Shown one piece after another: positions 1 to 10,787 of a stretch of 64,000 bases of DNA. The stretch's first letter is position 1, and each line of letters begins with the position of its first letter. The translations under genes and the position numbers were made by a program. The stretch is from assembly GCA_019614645.1 (NCBI GenBank), contig JABWDB010000007.1:1488001-1552000 (forward strand), read 5' to 3'. The notes beneath the pieces were generated by a model. That model was given only the letters and a program-made list of their open reading frames with translations, had not been told where the DNA came from and did not search any database. This DNA comes from Stratiolaelaps scimitus (lineage: Eukaryota; Arthropoda; Arachnida; Mesostigmata; Laelapidae).

Positions 1-2231
1 CAGTTTGGCAGTAGAAGCAGTTCTTTGGCAGTTCAGCTCTCAACCTCGACGTATCGTTGAAAAGCGGGCACTGATTTAGCACCGGGGTAGATATCTTCAA
101 TGGATCGAGACCGGCTCGAATTTAAGTTGATGTCCCCCGTTCTGTCAAGGTACGGGCACAAAGTATCATGTCATTTGACAATCAGAAGTGACCACCGGCA
201 TTAACCTGTACTGGATTAACCCACTCAGATCGATTCGTGTCGATCATTAGTCGCTCAAACCCTTCTCGCAAATGGGGCGGGTATAGCACGAATTGGTTGT
301 TTATTCTTTGCTTTTGTGAACACTAAGGATAGCCCTGATTACCAAGGATAGATAGATAGAATTCACTATTTTAGTACGGTACCAACGCGTGTCTGTGTTT
401 TGTAATTTTGGGTAGCAAATGGTTGCACGATTTGTGTGAGACCCAAGGTTCTTTCTAGGCTTATTTATCGTTTGTGTCCACTCTAAGGGACACATCAATT
501 GCTTCGGCCTTGTCCTTCGACACGTGCAAGTCGACACTAAACTTGAGCGCTAGTTTAGGTTCGACGAGGTTCGGTATCACACCAGCTGGTTGAAGGAGTC
601 TGGTCGAAGAGTCTTATCAAAGACTGCTTTGCTAATCCAAAAGATGTGGGGCAAATAATTCTAAATAACAAGAGCTCGTGGATCGTACGAATATCGCAAT
701 ACCTGTTGATGTTGAGGCTGTGTAAAACAGAACGAGTGGAAATATATACATATTTCAGCATGGAGTGTCGTATGTACTTTTGCTCAGTTTATTATATAGT
801 TATGATTTATTGGTACATTTATTATTGTTATTCATGGTGAATCCCGCGTTCTACAGGTCACATCACATAAGAAAATCTGTAGCTTCTTCTCGAAGCCACC
901 CATGTGTTGAGAATCGAGAATATATCACTAAGCTTTGACCGGTAATGACTCCTCGCACTGCGGCAGTTCTGAAAGAAAGAACTAAAATGAATTCAACGCA
1001 AGATTTAGCTAGAACTGAACAGGCACACGTATAGTTATCCACGTTGCTCACGCATCCGGTGTAAACATTCGCCACCATCGATCATCTCAAATATACGTGC
1101 TGACTGAGGTGCTCTCAGTGTTGGAACGTTGCAGCGCGATTATCTTTGATGAAGGAAGTTTGTGCTATATACCCATATTCATGAACCAAAGGTGCAGCTC
1201 GTTTCGAGTGTTGTTGTTATTGTGATTTGTATTCATATGCATATATATATATATATATATAGCATTATTTGCTCATTACATAGCACTCACCGAGTGACAG
1301 AGGGACATTCGATGTCATCGTAACTTAGTCAGCCGGAAAATATCGTAGTTGAGCGGTGAGTGTTCACTACGCGTATTGTTTGATCTATTAAACAGCTGTG
1401 CCACTGACAACGTCGACCGTACCTAGCTAGCCAGATGTCATCCGAATATGACCACATGGCTATTGTTACTGGCTATCATGGTTGTCCTTGATACGAAGAG
1501 CTTCCCAGGCAAAATCCTATTAGAACACCGTACATCGGAGTTTGTAGATTGCTTCCTCATGAATACCATTTCTTCACGTGTGAAGTGCGCCAATAATGTG
1601 TTCCACTCTCGCTAATGAGCACTATTTTGTCGGATTGTCTTTTAGTTACGTTTTCATTGTTCCAAAGCGGCATGCCATCGGTTGTGGAGGTAACATCAAA
1701 TAGAATACAGACAATTTGATCAGAAACGATTCGCACAATCATCCATATGCGATTGAGCTGTACGTCTGACCGAGTCGCACATTGCTCTTGGCATATTCTG
1801 TGCGTGTCCAAAATAAAATATCGTTTCACGAGTATGGAGTTCGTCATTCGACGATGATTGCCAAGCTGGGACGTTCGGACACACTAGTTGGATCCTAGCT
1901 TATTATAGGCTAATTAAACTAATCATCCTTCATTCTTGCTCTCCTCTTGATCCTCTGGAGGCGCTCATGGATCTGCTAACTCTTGGGCTGTATCTCAAAT
2001 CAATTCGTACTCTCGTAATAAGGTAAAGGGTTTTATTAGTTCATTAACAGAACTGTAGGCTTTATAATGATTCAGTTCACGATATGTCACGTGAGAACTT
2101 CAGCATCCAACGATGCATAAACAAGCTGGCATTTGGTAGGTTGCTGCTATGAGTGGAATGTAGTAGGTTCTCTGAGGAGGTCGCTCGCCTAGAAACATGA
2201 ACCTATGTAACGCAATATTTTTTGTTTTTTT
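1..2231. other. Intergenic stretch, no supported gene
   Basis: Only short open frames under 100 codons occur here and none has recognisable motifs. A short (AT)n tract lies near 1236-1261. No tRNA or rRNA was seen. Confidence 0.5.
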
Positions 2232-2341
2232 CCAGCTGAACCTCAGCTGTTCCCTATCTGACAGGCCTCAGCTCTTATCCTTTTAGGTATTACTATGAGG
2301 ACCTGTCGGGGCCACCTTTGCTTATTCTCTTCCTTACTCTC
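2232..2341 (-). mobile_element. SINE family A, 3'-end fragment
   Basis: This is a copy of the family whose full-length member is at 19725-19984. It keeps only the 3' half (reading on the minus strand): the terminal CAGCTGA…TCAGCT-type segment and the conserved block that includes GACAGGTCC (seen on + as ggacctgtc). The tRNA-like head is missing, so the copy is 5' truncated. It differs from the other copies by scattered substitutions, which suggests an old insertion. Confidence 0.75.
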
Positions 2342-4032
2342 AACGCAATATTAAACAAGCTGAAGCATGGAATTATGTAGAAATGAACAATAGACCGAAT
2401 TGTTTCTATTGAATTGCCATTTTCAGATTGAATAGAGGCGTCGACGTCGGCGGACGAAGAGCAAGATCGAGTGTACGAAACTTAGCATCCAGCACATATT
2501 CATACCAAGTGTTTGAAAAAGAGACAGTCAGATGCGACTATGGATATCAAAGCATCGTCATCGCTGCGATAGTTCGCCCGAATCAGCGTGTTAAACGTGA
2601 CCCGATCATTCGACTAGCCCAATAGATAGAAGCTGATTGACTCATTGCTTTATGCAGGCGGTATTGAAATACCACTCGAAGGAATCATTGCTGTGTTAAT
2701 CTATGGGCGATGACAGCGATACAGCCAACAGCAGTGCGAGTGTTATTATTCTTAGAGCTTCATCCGACGATTGCTTTCACTGGACGACCTCTACAATAAA
2801 AGTCGCGGTGTGTCCCCATATTATATAACGTAGCCTCCTTGCGGCAATCGCATCAGCGAGCCGTGTGGTCGACGTCAAAGCGCGTATCGCTATTGTCAGT
2901 GACGTGGATCGACAGGAAACAATCTTAAATATAGCGCCAGCTGGAGCGGCGTTCGTTTCTCTTGTGTCTGTATCCCTGCGGTAAGTCGCCAGCAAGTTCC
3001 CGCTTGAAAAACAACGATATATATATATATACTCTCGAGGATCAGAACTGACTCGGAAGCAACCTTTGGCCGTCTCGCCATCTTCTCCAGCCGTTCATCT
3101 GCTTGGGGAACAAATGAATAAACATGACTGTGTATGTATTATGAGCGTGACACTCTCGTCTGTTGAGTCCTCTCGCGGAGCAGCCTGTTGAGTAGCTGGC
3201 AACTAGGCTGCGTGGCTGATGAAACACAGAGCGTAGTGAGAGGGTCCCCGCTGTGCACTAAGGAAAACCTACCTCGTACCTACGCTGTCAGTGTTTGTCG
3301 AAGCCCAATAGGTAGTGGCCGCCGACTACAGGCGACGTCCCCAATTGTAAGTCGACGACTGACGGTGGTAGGTGAATTATTTGCCTTAATATTATTCGGC
3401 AAATCGTCGAACACTCGTCGCATTCATAATTATCCACATGTGGCATGAATCCGGCGCTGAGCGGGTTACATCGGTCTGCCTTGTGTGAATGAATGATGTG
3501 AGCAATAGAACCATAGCGCCGATGGCCGCTGGAACATGGAACATCTATTGTCATTGGGACTGAGGATTTTTCGCGTTTATCAAAGCACATTGTTGTCTGT
3601 CCAGTGTTCTGAATTCGGGAAGGTCCATTTATGTAATAATACAACACACTCGATTTGACACAACAAACAAAGGATAAAAGGAGCAATCTCCAGGTACTTA
3701 CCTGTATAATAATGATAATAGTATAGATCGACCTCTAGGAATCGAGTGCTACTCTGAATTTACTACGAGAATGGACAAATAGCTGACGTCTTCTGTGGTT
3801 TTTATTTTATCATTATTGTTATTTTTTTCGAATAGTTTCTTTTGGCTTGACGGCGACCGTTTCCACACCACCTGATGTAGAGTTTGGCTCAGCTCAAGCA
3901 CAGCATGGAGTAGGCAAGAGATGGTTGCAGCTGAATCAATGTATAAACGATACCAGAACACAATTTAACTGATCGAACATTTACAGTGATTAATGTCACA
4001 CATTTAATGTGAAAATTACCATATAAAAACTG
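2342..4032. other. Intergenic stretch, no supported gene
   Basis: The longest frame is 132 codons on the minus strand (3288-3686). It has a hydrophobic start but no recognisable domain. A short (AT)n tract lies near 3017. No gene is supported. Confidence 0.45.
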
Positions 4033-4244
4033 TTTTTCGAGCTGACCCTCAGCTGTTCCCCTATCTGACAGGCCTCAGCTCTTAACCTTTAGGTACTACT
4101 ATGAGGACCTGTCGGGGCCACCTTTGCTTATTCTCTGCCTTACTTGTACCTGACAAGAATCCTCAGATAAAGAAAGATGATAAAGAACTCCAAGGATTCT
4201 CCGCGTCTGACAAGATTTGAACCCAACGCACACGTGTCCCTCCG

Positions 4245-4247
<3 letters not shown>
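4033..4247 (-). mobile_element. SINE family A, nearly full-length copy
   Basis: This copy aligns with the full-length one at 19725-19984 from its 3' end through the B-box-like segment (minus strand GGTTCAAATC; + strand gatttgaacc near 4214). It stops at 4247, inside the tRNA-like head, exactly where an (AT)n tract begins. The outermost head with the A box is lost. The + strand left edge has the hairpin agctgaccctcagct (6-bp stem, ccc loop) that most family copies share. Confidence 0.85.

Positions 4248-4287
<40 letters not shown>
4248..4287. repeat. (AT)n microsatellite split by a mariner
   Basis: A pure TA/AT dinucleotide tract of about 40 bp joins the SINE end directly to the left end of the mariner at 4288. 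A matching (AT)n tract of about 27 bp resumes right after the mariner (4979-5006), so the transposon probably landed inside one longer array. Confidence 0.9.
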
Positions 4288-4291
<4 letters not shown>

Positions 4292-4974
4292 GCTGTCCTC
4301 TTCAAACTTTCGCCTCTTTAAATGCCAATAACTTTTGAACTAAATGAGTTAGAATAAAGATATTTTTGTATGAGTTAGAGGCGTATAAGTCTTCAAATTA
4401 GATGTCGAACACTCCACACGCAATTTCATCTGCTCAGCACTCAGTATATGGGGAACCCATTTTGCATTGATTTTCTTCATCTTCAGTACATTGGTGACAA
4501 TTTTATGACATGTCACCCGAGGAATCCCAGTTTCAGCCGACAAAGACCTCATGGACCAAGCTCTAGTTTGCTCAAAAGCTGCCTTGATTCTGTCAATCCG
4601 TTCGTCCCTCGTTGCACCTGATTTGTGGTCCCCGCCTCGGTGGTCATCGGTGTCCATATCTCCACTGTTAAATCGCTTGCACCAACTTTGCATCGTTCGC
4701 AGGCATAAGGCAGACCTGCCATACGCGTTCACTAATTGCCGATGGATTTCAGCTGGAGGGTGTTTTTGGAGAAACAAAAACTTGATGTTTTCCCGTTGAT
4801 TTTTGGGGGAATTTGAACTTTCTGCTGCAGTGTCGATCTTTCTGATCGTATCGAAACCACTTACTGTTCGAAAGGAAGCCACGTTCCTGCCGCGTGCCCA
4901 CTCCAAAAATCAACGCATTGTATCGTGTAGTTCGGATTGTGCGCCATTCGAAAGGCGCGTTTGAAGGGGACAGC

Positions 4975-4978
<4 letters not shown>
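4288..4978 (-). mobile_element. Mariner element, internally deleted (about 691 bp)
   Basis: The ends are terminal inverted repeats beginning TTAGGCTGTCC; the right end on the opposite strand reads TTAGGCTGTCCCC. Both are flanked by TA, the mariner target duplication. The minus strand frame 4906-4349 encodes the N-terminal DNA-binding part of a mariner transposase (helix-turn-helix region with RQLVNAYGRSALCLRT). It then runs directly into the 3' terminal region, so the whole DD34D catalytic core is absent. This is a non-autonomous deletion derivative. It resembles the longer copy at 5977-7123, which lies in the opposite orientation about 1 kb away. Confidence 0.92.

Positions 4979-5006
<28 letters not shown>
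4979..5006. repeat. (AT)n microsatellite, right half of split array
   Basis: A TA dinucleotide tract directly abuts the mariner right end. Together with 4248-4287 it brackets the transposon. Confidence 0.9.
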
Positions 5007-5976
5007 CGTGCAGGGAACGCGGCAACCGTAGCTCAACAGTGGAAACATATCCTGCTCCAGCGGTGGTTGTGCGCTATTTCTAACGGTAAAAATATGACTT
5101 TTACAAGTGTCGATTTACGCAAGTCTGGCTCATCGTAAACACGGCTGTCTGCCCGCCGGCCCCGTTGTATGCATACCGCAATGGACTGACGGTGTATCAT
5201 CACACTGGGTACAAAGATATCATAATAAGGTATTCTTATTATTATCATTATGAACTGTTTTCGGTTGAACCTTTCGCCGCCTTCTCTTATCGAACACTTC
5301 TCGGTTTGTATTATACATATAATGATATCACTACGGGAAACGCCAATGGGAGCAATTGTCTTAGGCCACGGCAGGTTTTGTGCCCGTGAACTAGTACACG
5401 TCCACATGAGCGGTCTATTTATTCAAGCTTTGTGTATTGCCAGGTTTCCTCCTCATCTTTCACGGGGAGGGGACAGTAATGTAGAATACAAACTATATTT
5501 TATCTCAATACAATGTGGTGGAACCACCCACTTTTGGGGTGGTCGGCAACCTCTAACAAACCGCTAGAAGTACTGCGTTTAAGTTCATCTGCTAATAAAT
5601 GATTTTGTGTTCGATATTTTATGTTCGACTACAACAGCGATCTCGTTTTTTGGTGGAACACATTACGGTGAGTAACAGACGAAGTATATTGGTTCATTGG
5701 TTTATTTGGAACTGCAGTTTTGCACAAATGCTTAAGTTCTCATTGTAAAATAAATAGTAAATGAAAAAGGAGCAATTAGAAACGTAAATATACCCTGGGG
5801 TAGTATAACTAATTGAAAACTGCCCCTAGTAAAATCCCTGCGTAGGGTCATCACAGGGCATAAGTGCCTAAAATTTATGACTAGTAATATTCAGCTAAAT
5901 ATACAATAAGTGTTATTATTACACTCTATTCTACGATGTAACTAGACAAAGGTTATATGAGTATGGTGTGCATGTA
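5007..5976. other. Intergenic stretch between two mariners
   Basis: The frames present overlap on both strands and show no domain, so I see nothing to annotate. The two flanking mariners are in opposite orientation and belong to the same family. Confidence 0.5.
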
Positions 5977-7123
5977 TTAGGCTGTCCCAATCAAATTTTC
6001 GCGCCTTTCGGATGCCGCACAGCCCGAACTACGCTACACAATGCGTTCATTTTTGGAGTGGGCATGAGGCAGGAACGTGGCTTCCTTTCGAACACTGAGT
6101 GGTTTCGATACGATCAGAAAGATGGACACTGCAGCAGAAAGTTCAAATTCCCACAAAAATCAACGGGAAATCATCAAGTTTTTGTTTCTCCAAAAATACC
6201 CTCCAGCTGAAATCCATCGGCAATTAGTGAACGCGTACGGTAGGTCTGCCTTATGCCTGCGAACGGTGCAAAATTGGTGCAAGCGATTTAACAGTGGAGA
6301 TATGGACACCGATGATCATCGAGGTGGGGACCACAAATCAGGTGCGACAAGGGACGAACGGATTGAAAGAATCAAGGCAGCTTTTGAGCAAACTAGAGCT
6401 TGGTCCACGGGGTCTTTGTCGGCTGAAACTTTGATTCTTCGGACGACGTGTTATAAAATTATCACCAATATACTGAAGAAGAAAATCAATGAAAAATGGG
6501 TTCCCCATAAACTGAGTGCTGAGCAGATGAAAATGCGTGTGGAGTGTTCGACATCTAATTTGAAGACTTATACGCAACAAACCAGTCGCTTAGAGCATAC
6601 CGTGTCGATAGACGAGACATGGGTTAGACTGGATAGACCCCTGCGAAAGACCAAGCAAAACAGTGGCTCCGACAAGGTGAAGTGGCAGCGTCTGTGGCAG
6701 TGCTAGATAGATTCGGACGAAAGGTGTCGAGTGTGGTTACTCGACGACAATGCAAGACCTCAACGCACTGCTGAAATTACGGCCTGGATGGAGGGGAACA
6801 ATATTGAGCGATGGCATCAACCCCCATATTCTCCTGATTTAAGCCCATGTGATTATGGTTGTTTCCATGCATTAAAAAGGGCAATAGGTGGGGTTCCATA
6901 TGCAACCGTCGAGTTACTCACAAAAGCAATAGATAACGAAATTATATATGGAAATGCAAATGGTAAATATTTGGCTATTTCAAAACTCCCAGATCGCCGG
7001 AATCGGTGTGTCAATAAAGCTGGAGAGTACCTCTAACTCATACTAAAATATCTTTATTCTAACTCATTTAGTTCAAAAGTTATTCGCATTTAAAGAGGCG
7101 AAAGTTTGAAGCGGACTGCCTAA
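5977..7123 (+). mobile_element. Mariner element, decayed (about 1.15 kb)
   Basis: The left end TTAGGCTGTCCC and the right end (reverse complement TTAGGCAGTCC) are imperfect terminal inverted repeats flanked by TA on both sides. The interior holds two transposase pieces (6077-6706 and 6731-7036). Near-full-length mariners are about 1.3 kb, so part of the middle has been lost. A fragment of the 3' region of the same family also occurs at the left edge of the element at 25604-27933. Confidence 0.95.
6077..7036 (+). pseudogene. Mariner transposase, broken (DD34D type)
   Basis: The first part (6077-6706) holds the helix-turn-helix DNA-binding region and the first catalytic aspartate in SIDETWV. 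It ends at a TAG near 6704. The second part (6731-7036) is in another frame. It contains the second aspartate in LDDNARPQ and the third in SPCDYGCF, with 34 residues between them, which is the mariner DD34D spacing. A segment between the first and second aspartates is missing or shifted, so no active enzyme can be made. The family acts by cut-and-paste at TA dinucleotides. I infer this copy is dead, though its ends may still be recognisable. Confidence 0.92.
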
Positions 7124-10100
7124 TATGTGATACTTCGCTTTGTTTCTGCGGATATATATCCTCTTTCGAATGCGGATGTCTATGTTACTGGTCGCAGCTT
7201 GTGTGACTAATTCTCTGTCTACGAGGCTCGAGTTCTAGTAAAGTAGTATAATTATGTAAAGTATTGTAGCGAATTTATCGAATAGAAACAAGATTGTTTG
7301 ATTTTTGTATTTCGTTACATGAAATTTCGTACAAAATCATTTATAATCCCCCCCACACGAAACTACAAATTGCCAATTAATTTTTTGCGTATTCGTGCAA
7401 ATTATGACTGATTGGTTATTTCGACGGTTTAAGTTCTAAAGCATGGTCGCTTCAAAAATATGTGGTAAGGCTTATGGCAGGTTGTGACTCTGGACGGAGT
7501 TCTCTGAGGACAATGACAAAGGCGAAATATACTACAATCATTTCGTTTCTTGTTATCAGATCACACAATGGCCAGCTCGGGCAAAAACATGTGCGTCATA
7601 GCTCAATTTGAACGTTAGGGCCATGTTTGCGTTCTCAATGCAACACATGTTCTTCCATTGCGGGAAAAATATATCGGACTGAAACGATGAATGAACACAA
7701 TAGTGTTTCTTGTTCGAACAAAGTATAGGTCGAATTTCATTCGAGTGATCAGTAAATATGCCTAGATATTTTGTTTGCTATGTTTGTCACCTAATGTTTA
7801 TATCCATTTGGCGGATGGAAAATTCATTGTCCGCTGAATGAAATCCATCTCATTGTTATACAACATTGCGTTATGATCCTAAACCAGCGAAGTATACGGG
7901 TGTTGTTAGGCATCTGGAAGTGCTGGAATATATAGGGATATATATTCCATATCACTATGTGGCGGCTCCCTCCCGAGATTAAAACAGAACACCCGAAATT
8001 GTTCGTTAACCATCAAACATGAACTATCGAACAATTCGCCTTTATGCCAGCACAGTCACTGCAACTGTGCTGAGAGTTGGGAAAACCGAGTCCCTGGCCA
8101 CCTTCAAGCAACATAGGAACATATCACGAGTATCAAATTAAATTAAGAAACAATTGCGGCTTTATTGGAAACCACTAGTTCATATGAAAACGCACAAAAA
8201 AAGTGAATCCCGTTTGTCAAACTCAAAATCTCAGCTGTTCAACTGGCGATAATCGTAGATGACATACACGGTGAGTTCGCGCTTACAGGAAATCACGAAT
8301 TCAGATTAAAAAATACAAAGCGCAAATTAAGCTTTTAATGAATGGCAACTCAGTGTGGGACAACTCCACCACATTCTCCTCTCGGCAATTGCCTGAAAAA
8401 GCAAACCCAGGTTAGGTCGACGTGTTCATGTCCAGCCACAATGCACGTGTTTCCTATACGTCCCATTGACGAAGAAAACTTCGAAAAAATTTCTCATATA
8501 GTATTATAATGTAGACTAAGGAAACACCTGGTGATTACTTCCGATGTCACGGTTTAGAATTTGTAGGATATTCAACTCGCAAACGACGCTCGGATGATAG
8601 CACTGAGGTTTAGGCACCACTTTCAGACTATGCTTCATATCGATGTTGACTTCAAATGGCTTCGAATCGTGAAATATCCGTGCACGCTGTGTAGTCTTAC
8701 AGTTACTCCCCTTGAGGTTCCATGTTACCGTGCTTTCAATTCCTGCTGGTTGGCTGATGCGGCGTCGAATACACACTGATGATCGAATTCAGTGTATCAC
8801 GCTGGTCCATCACCACAGGCGCCTCCCGCCTGACTAGAAAGCGAACCGGCGGATGTTTCTTGTGAAGAGTACGCGCTGCCTTGCCTAGAATTTAACGGCA
8901 CCCTCCTGTTAAGTGGCATTAATCTTCTTTATATAGCTGGAGTCAAATCAAGAACCTGTAATGATGACAACACTCGATCTGGTTGAATCAGACCTGCGTA
9001 GAGGCCTGGGCTTTAGCTTCCTGTGTACGCTGGTGTGTGTTACTCTGCGGGGCCACCGCAGAACGCGAAAGAATGATTGCCGCGAATAATCATTATCATT
9101 TAGGAGAAGAAAATCGAACACAAAGGACGAAGAATATTTTATATTTATCAAGAAATTTTAGCAAGTTGCTATGCCCTCATCGATACGGCAGTTCGCTATC
9201 GAACAAGTGCAGCCAAGGCAGAGACATTGATTTTGAGACGAGTTTTCCAAAACAACCCCAACGAAGTTCAATCGCTGCATTATATGGGTAGTATATGTGG
9301 ATTAATTTAGATAACAGTAAATCAGTGATCTTATCAGTTGCCAACAGTGCACTGAGTAGAGCGACGGGTACTCGATCAATTAACTGCAGTCCTGAACAAG
9401 GTGCGGCTTAGAAATGTCACGAATATCGATATTGTTCGAAGTTATTAATGTAACTTCGAATTTTATGAAACATTCACGTGCGAAGAAAATACACAGTGAG
9501 GCCCGAACGAATATTGCTTCTTCATAAATGATTAGATAATTAAAATTTAATAAGCTGGGCGTATTTGAAAGGTAATTTCACTGGTGTCCGTTAACCGTTT
9601 GCTCGAAAAAAACAACACGCATATATTTGATTTTAGGATATCATCCTCAGCCTTCCACTTGATGGAACCTTAATGTGGACACACCTTCAATCCAGCTAAA
9701 ACAATTGATTACTTTAGAAAATTTAACTGCTTGCTCCGTACCCCGTGAGGCTATTCCCAAACAGGGTCTGGTCGGCGCCCACAACTGTTTCGCTAGCTGA
9801 ACTTTTGTTTCGCGTGGGGATAATTCATCAGTGATTATAGTTCATTATTAATTCATTCATCATAATTCATTATTAGTAATTCATTCACGAGCAGTTGGGT
9901 GTGAGCGATTGGAAATTGTCGTCTCTCGTAAACCCAGTGGCCGAGTGCGTGCCGATGAAGTTCCTCAATATTCGCCTTAGAAAAACCATCCTGGCGGCCT
10001 CGTCAACGACTATGCCGAGGCACCCTGATATCGACAGAATAGTGGCCCGAGCATCCGGCCACTCATAGAAATTTACTGCTGGCGCCAAGTTTCGCCGACC

Positions 10101-10700
10101 CAGTCAAGGGCAAAAGGTAAAATGAATCGTCAAACAGTAGACATTCGTAACGGGCAACGTGAGAACACTACGAGTTGTTACAGACCTTGACAGGATTGAC
10201 CTCCCGAAGGGAGGGGTTTTCAGCAATTTGACGTCGACGACATGATACGCAAAGGCGAGACCCAAGGTGACAATGCCGAGAGCGGTACACATCAATGAAA
10301 GCAGCACATCCATCCCTTCAGACATCGTCAGGCCGGACCCCAATGAATCAGCAGTTTCCACACAATTGATTCAAGTGCACACTGACTCGCTAGCTGATTG
10401 ACCATGCGACGCAGTCAGAGGCTGCTCAGCGAACGCTTGGTAGGCTCGATGAAGTTACACGACAATCGATCCTCACAGTTCGCCACAGTGTGCGATTATA
10501 GTTGACCGATTCACGAAGTTGAGAAAAATTGGTTATGACCAGTGGTCCTGTAATAAACCCATTGAAATTTGTTGGACAAAAATGCCGAGTCTGAGCCTGC
10601 GAGACCTCGGATTGCGCTGCTCTGAACGCGTCACCAAGCGACTTCGTTGTTGTTTAGGTTTAAAGTAAAAAAAGGTTTACGCATCAGCGGTGAAAACTCA
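7124..10700. other. Long intergenic stretch, no supported gene
   Basis: Open frames are short and lack recognisable domains. Two minus-strand frames deserve a note only. Positions 10104-10361 contain a hydrophobic segment (near LLSLMCTALGIVTLGLAF). Positions 9885-10088 contain a second hydrophobic run (ATILSISGCLGIVV). They could be two exons of a small membrane protein, but the splice sites that would join them are weak and I do not recognise the product. Confidence 0.4.
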
Positions 10701-10787
10701 GGTCCGGCAGGTCCTCATAGTAATACCTAAAGGTTAAGAGCTGAGGCCTGTCAGATAGGGGAACAGCTAAGGGTCAGCTCGAAAAAC
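10701..10787 (+). mobile_element. SINE family A, 3'-end fragment
   Basis: This copy reads in the family's own sense on the + strand: the block around gacc/ggtcctcatagtaatacc, then gagctgaggcctgtcagat, ending in gggtcagctcgaaaaa. The terminal hairpin has one mismatch (cagctaagggtcagctc). The head is absent. Confidence 0.8.

Noticed and set aside
9885..10361. Two hydrophobic minus-strand frames that might be one membrane protein
   Set aside because: The required phase-1 donor (C|GTAGTG) is poor and the product is not recognised, so it is only noted.
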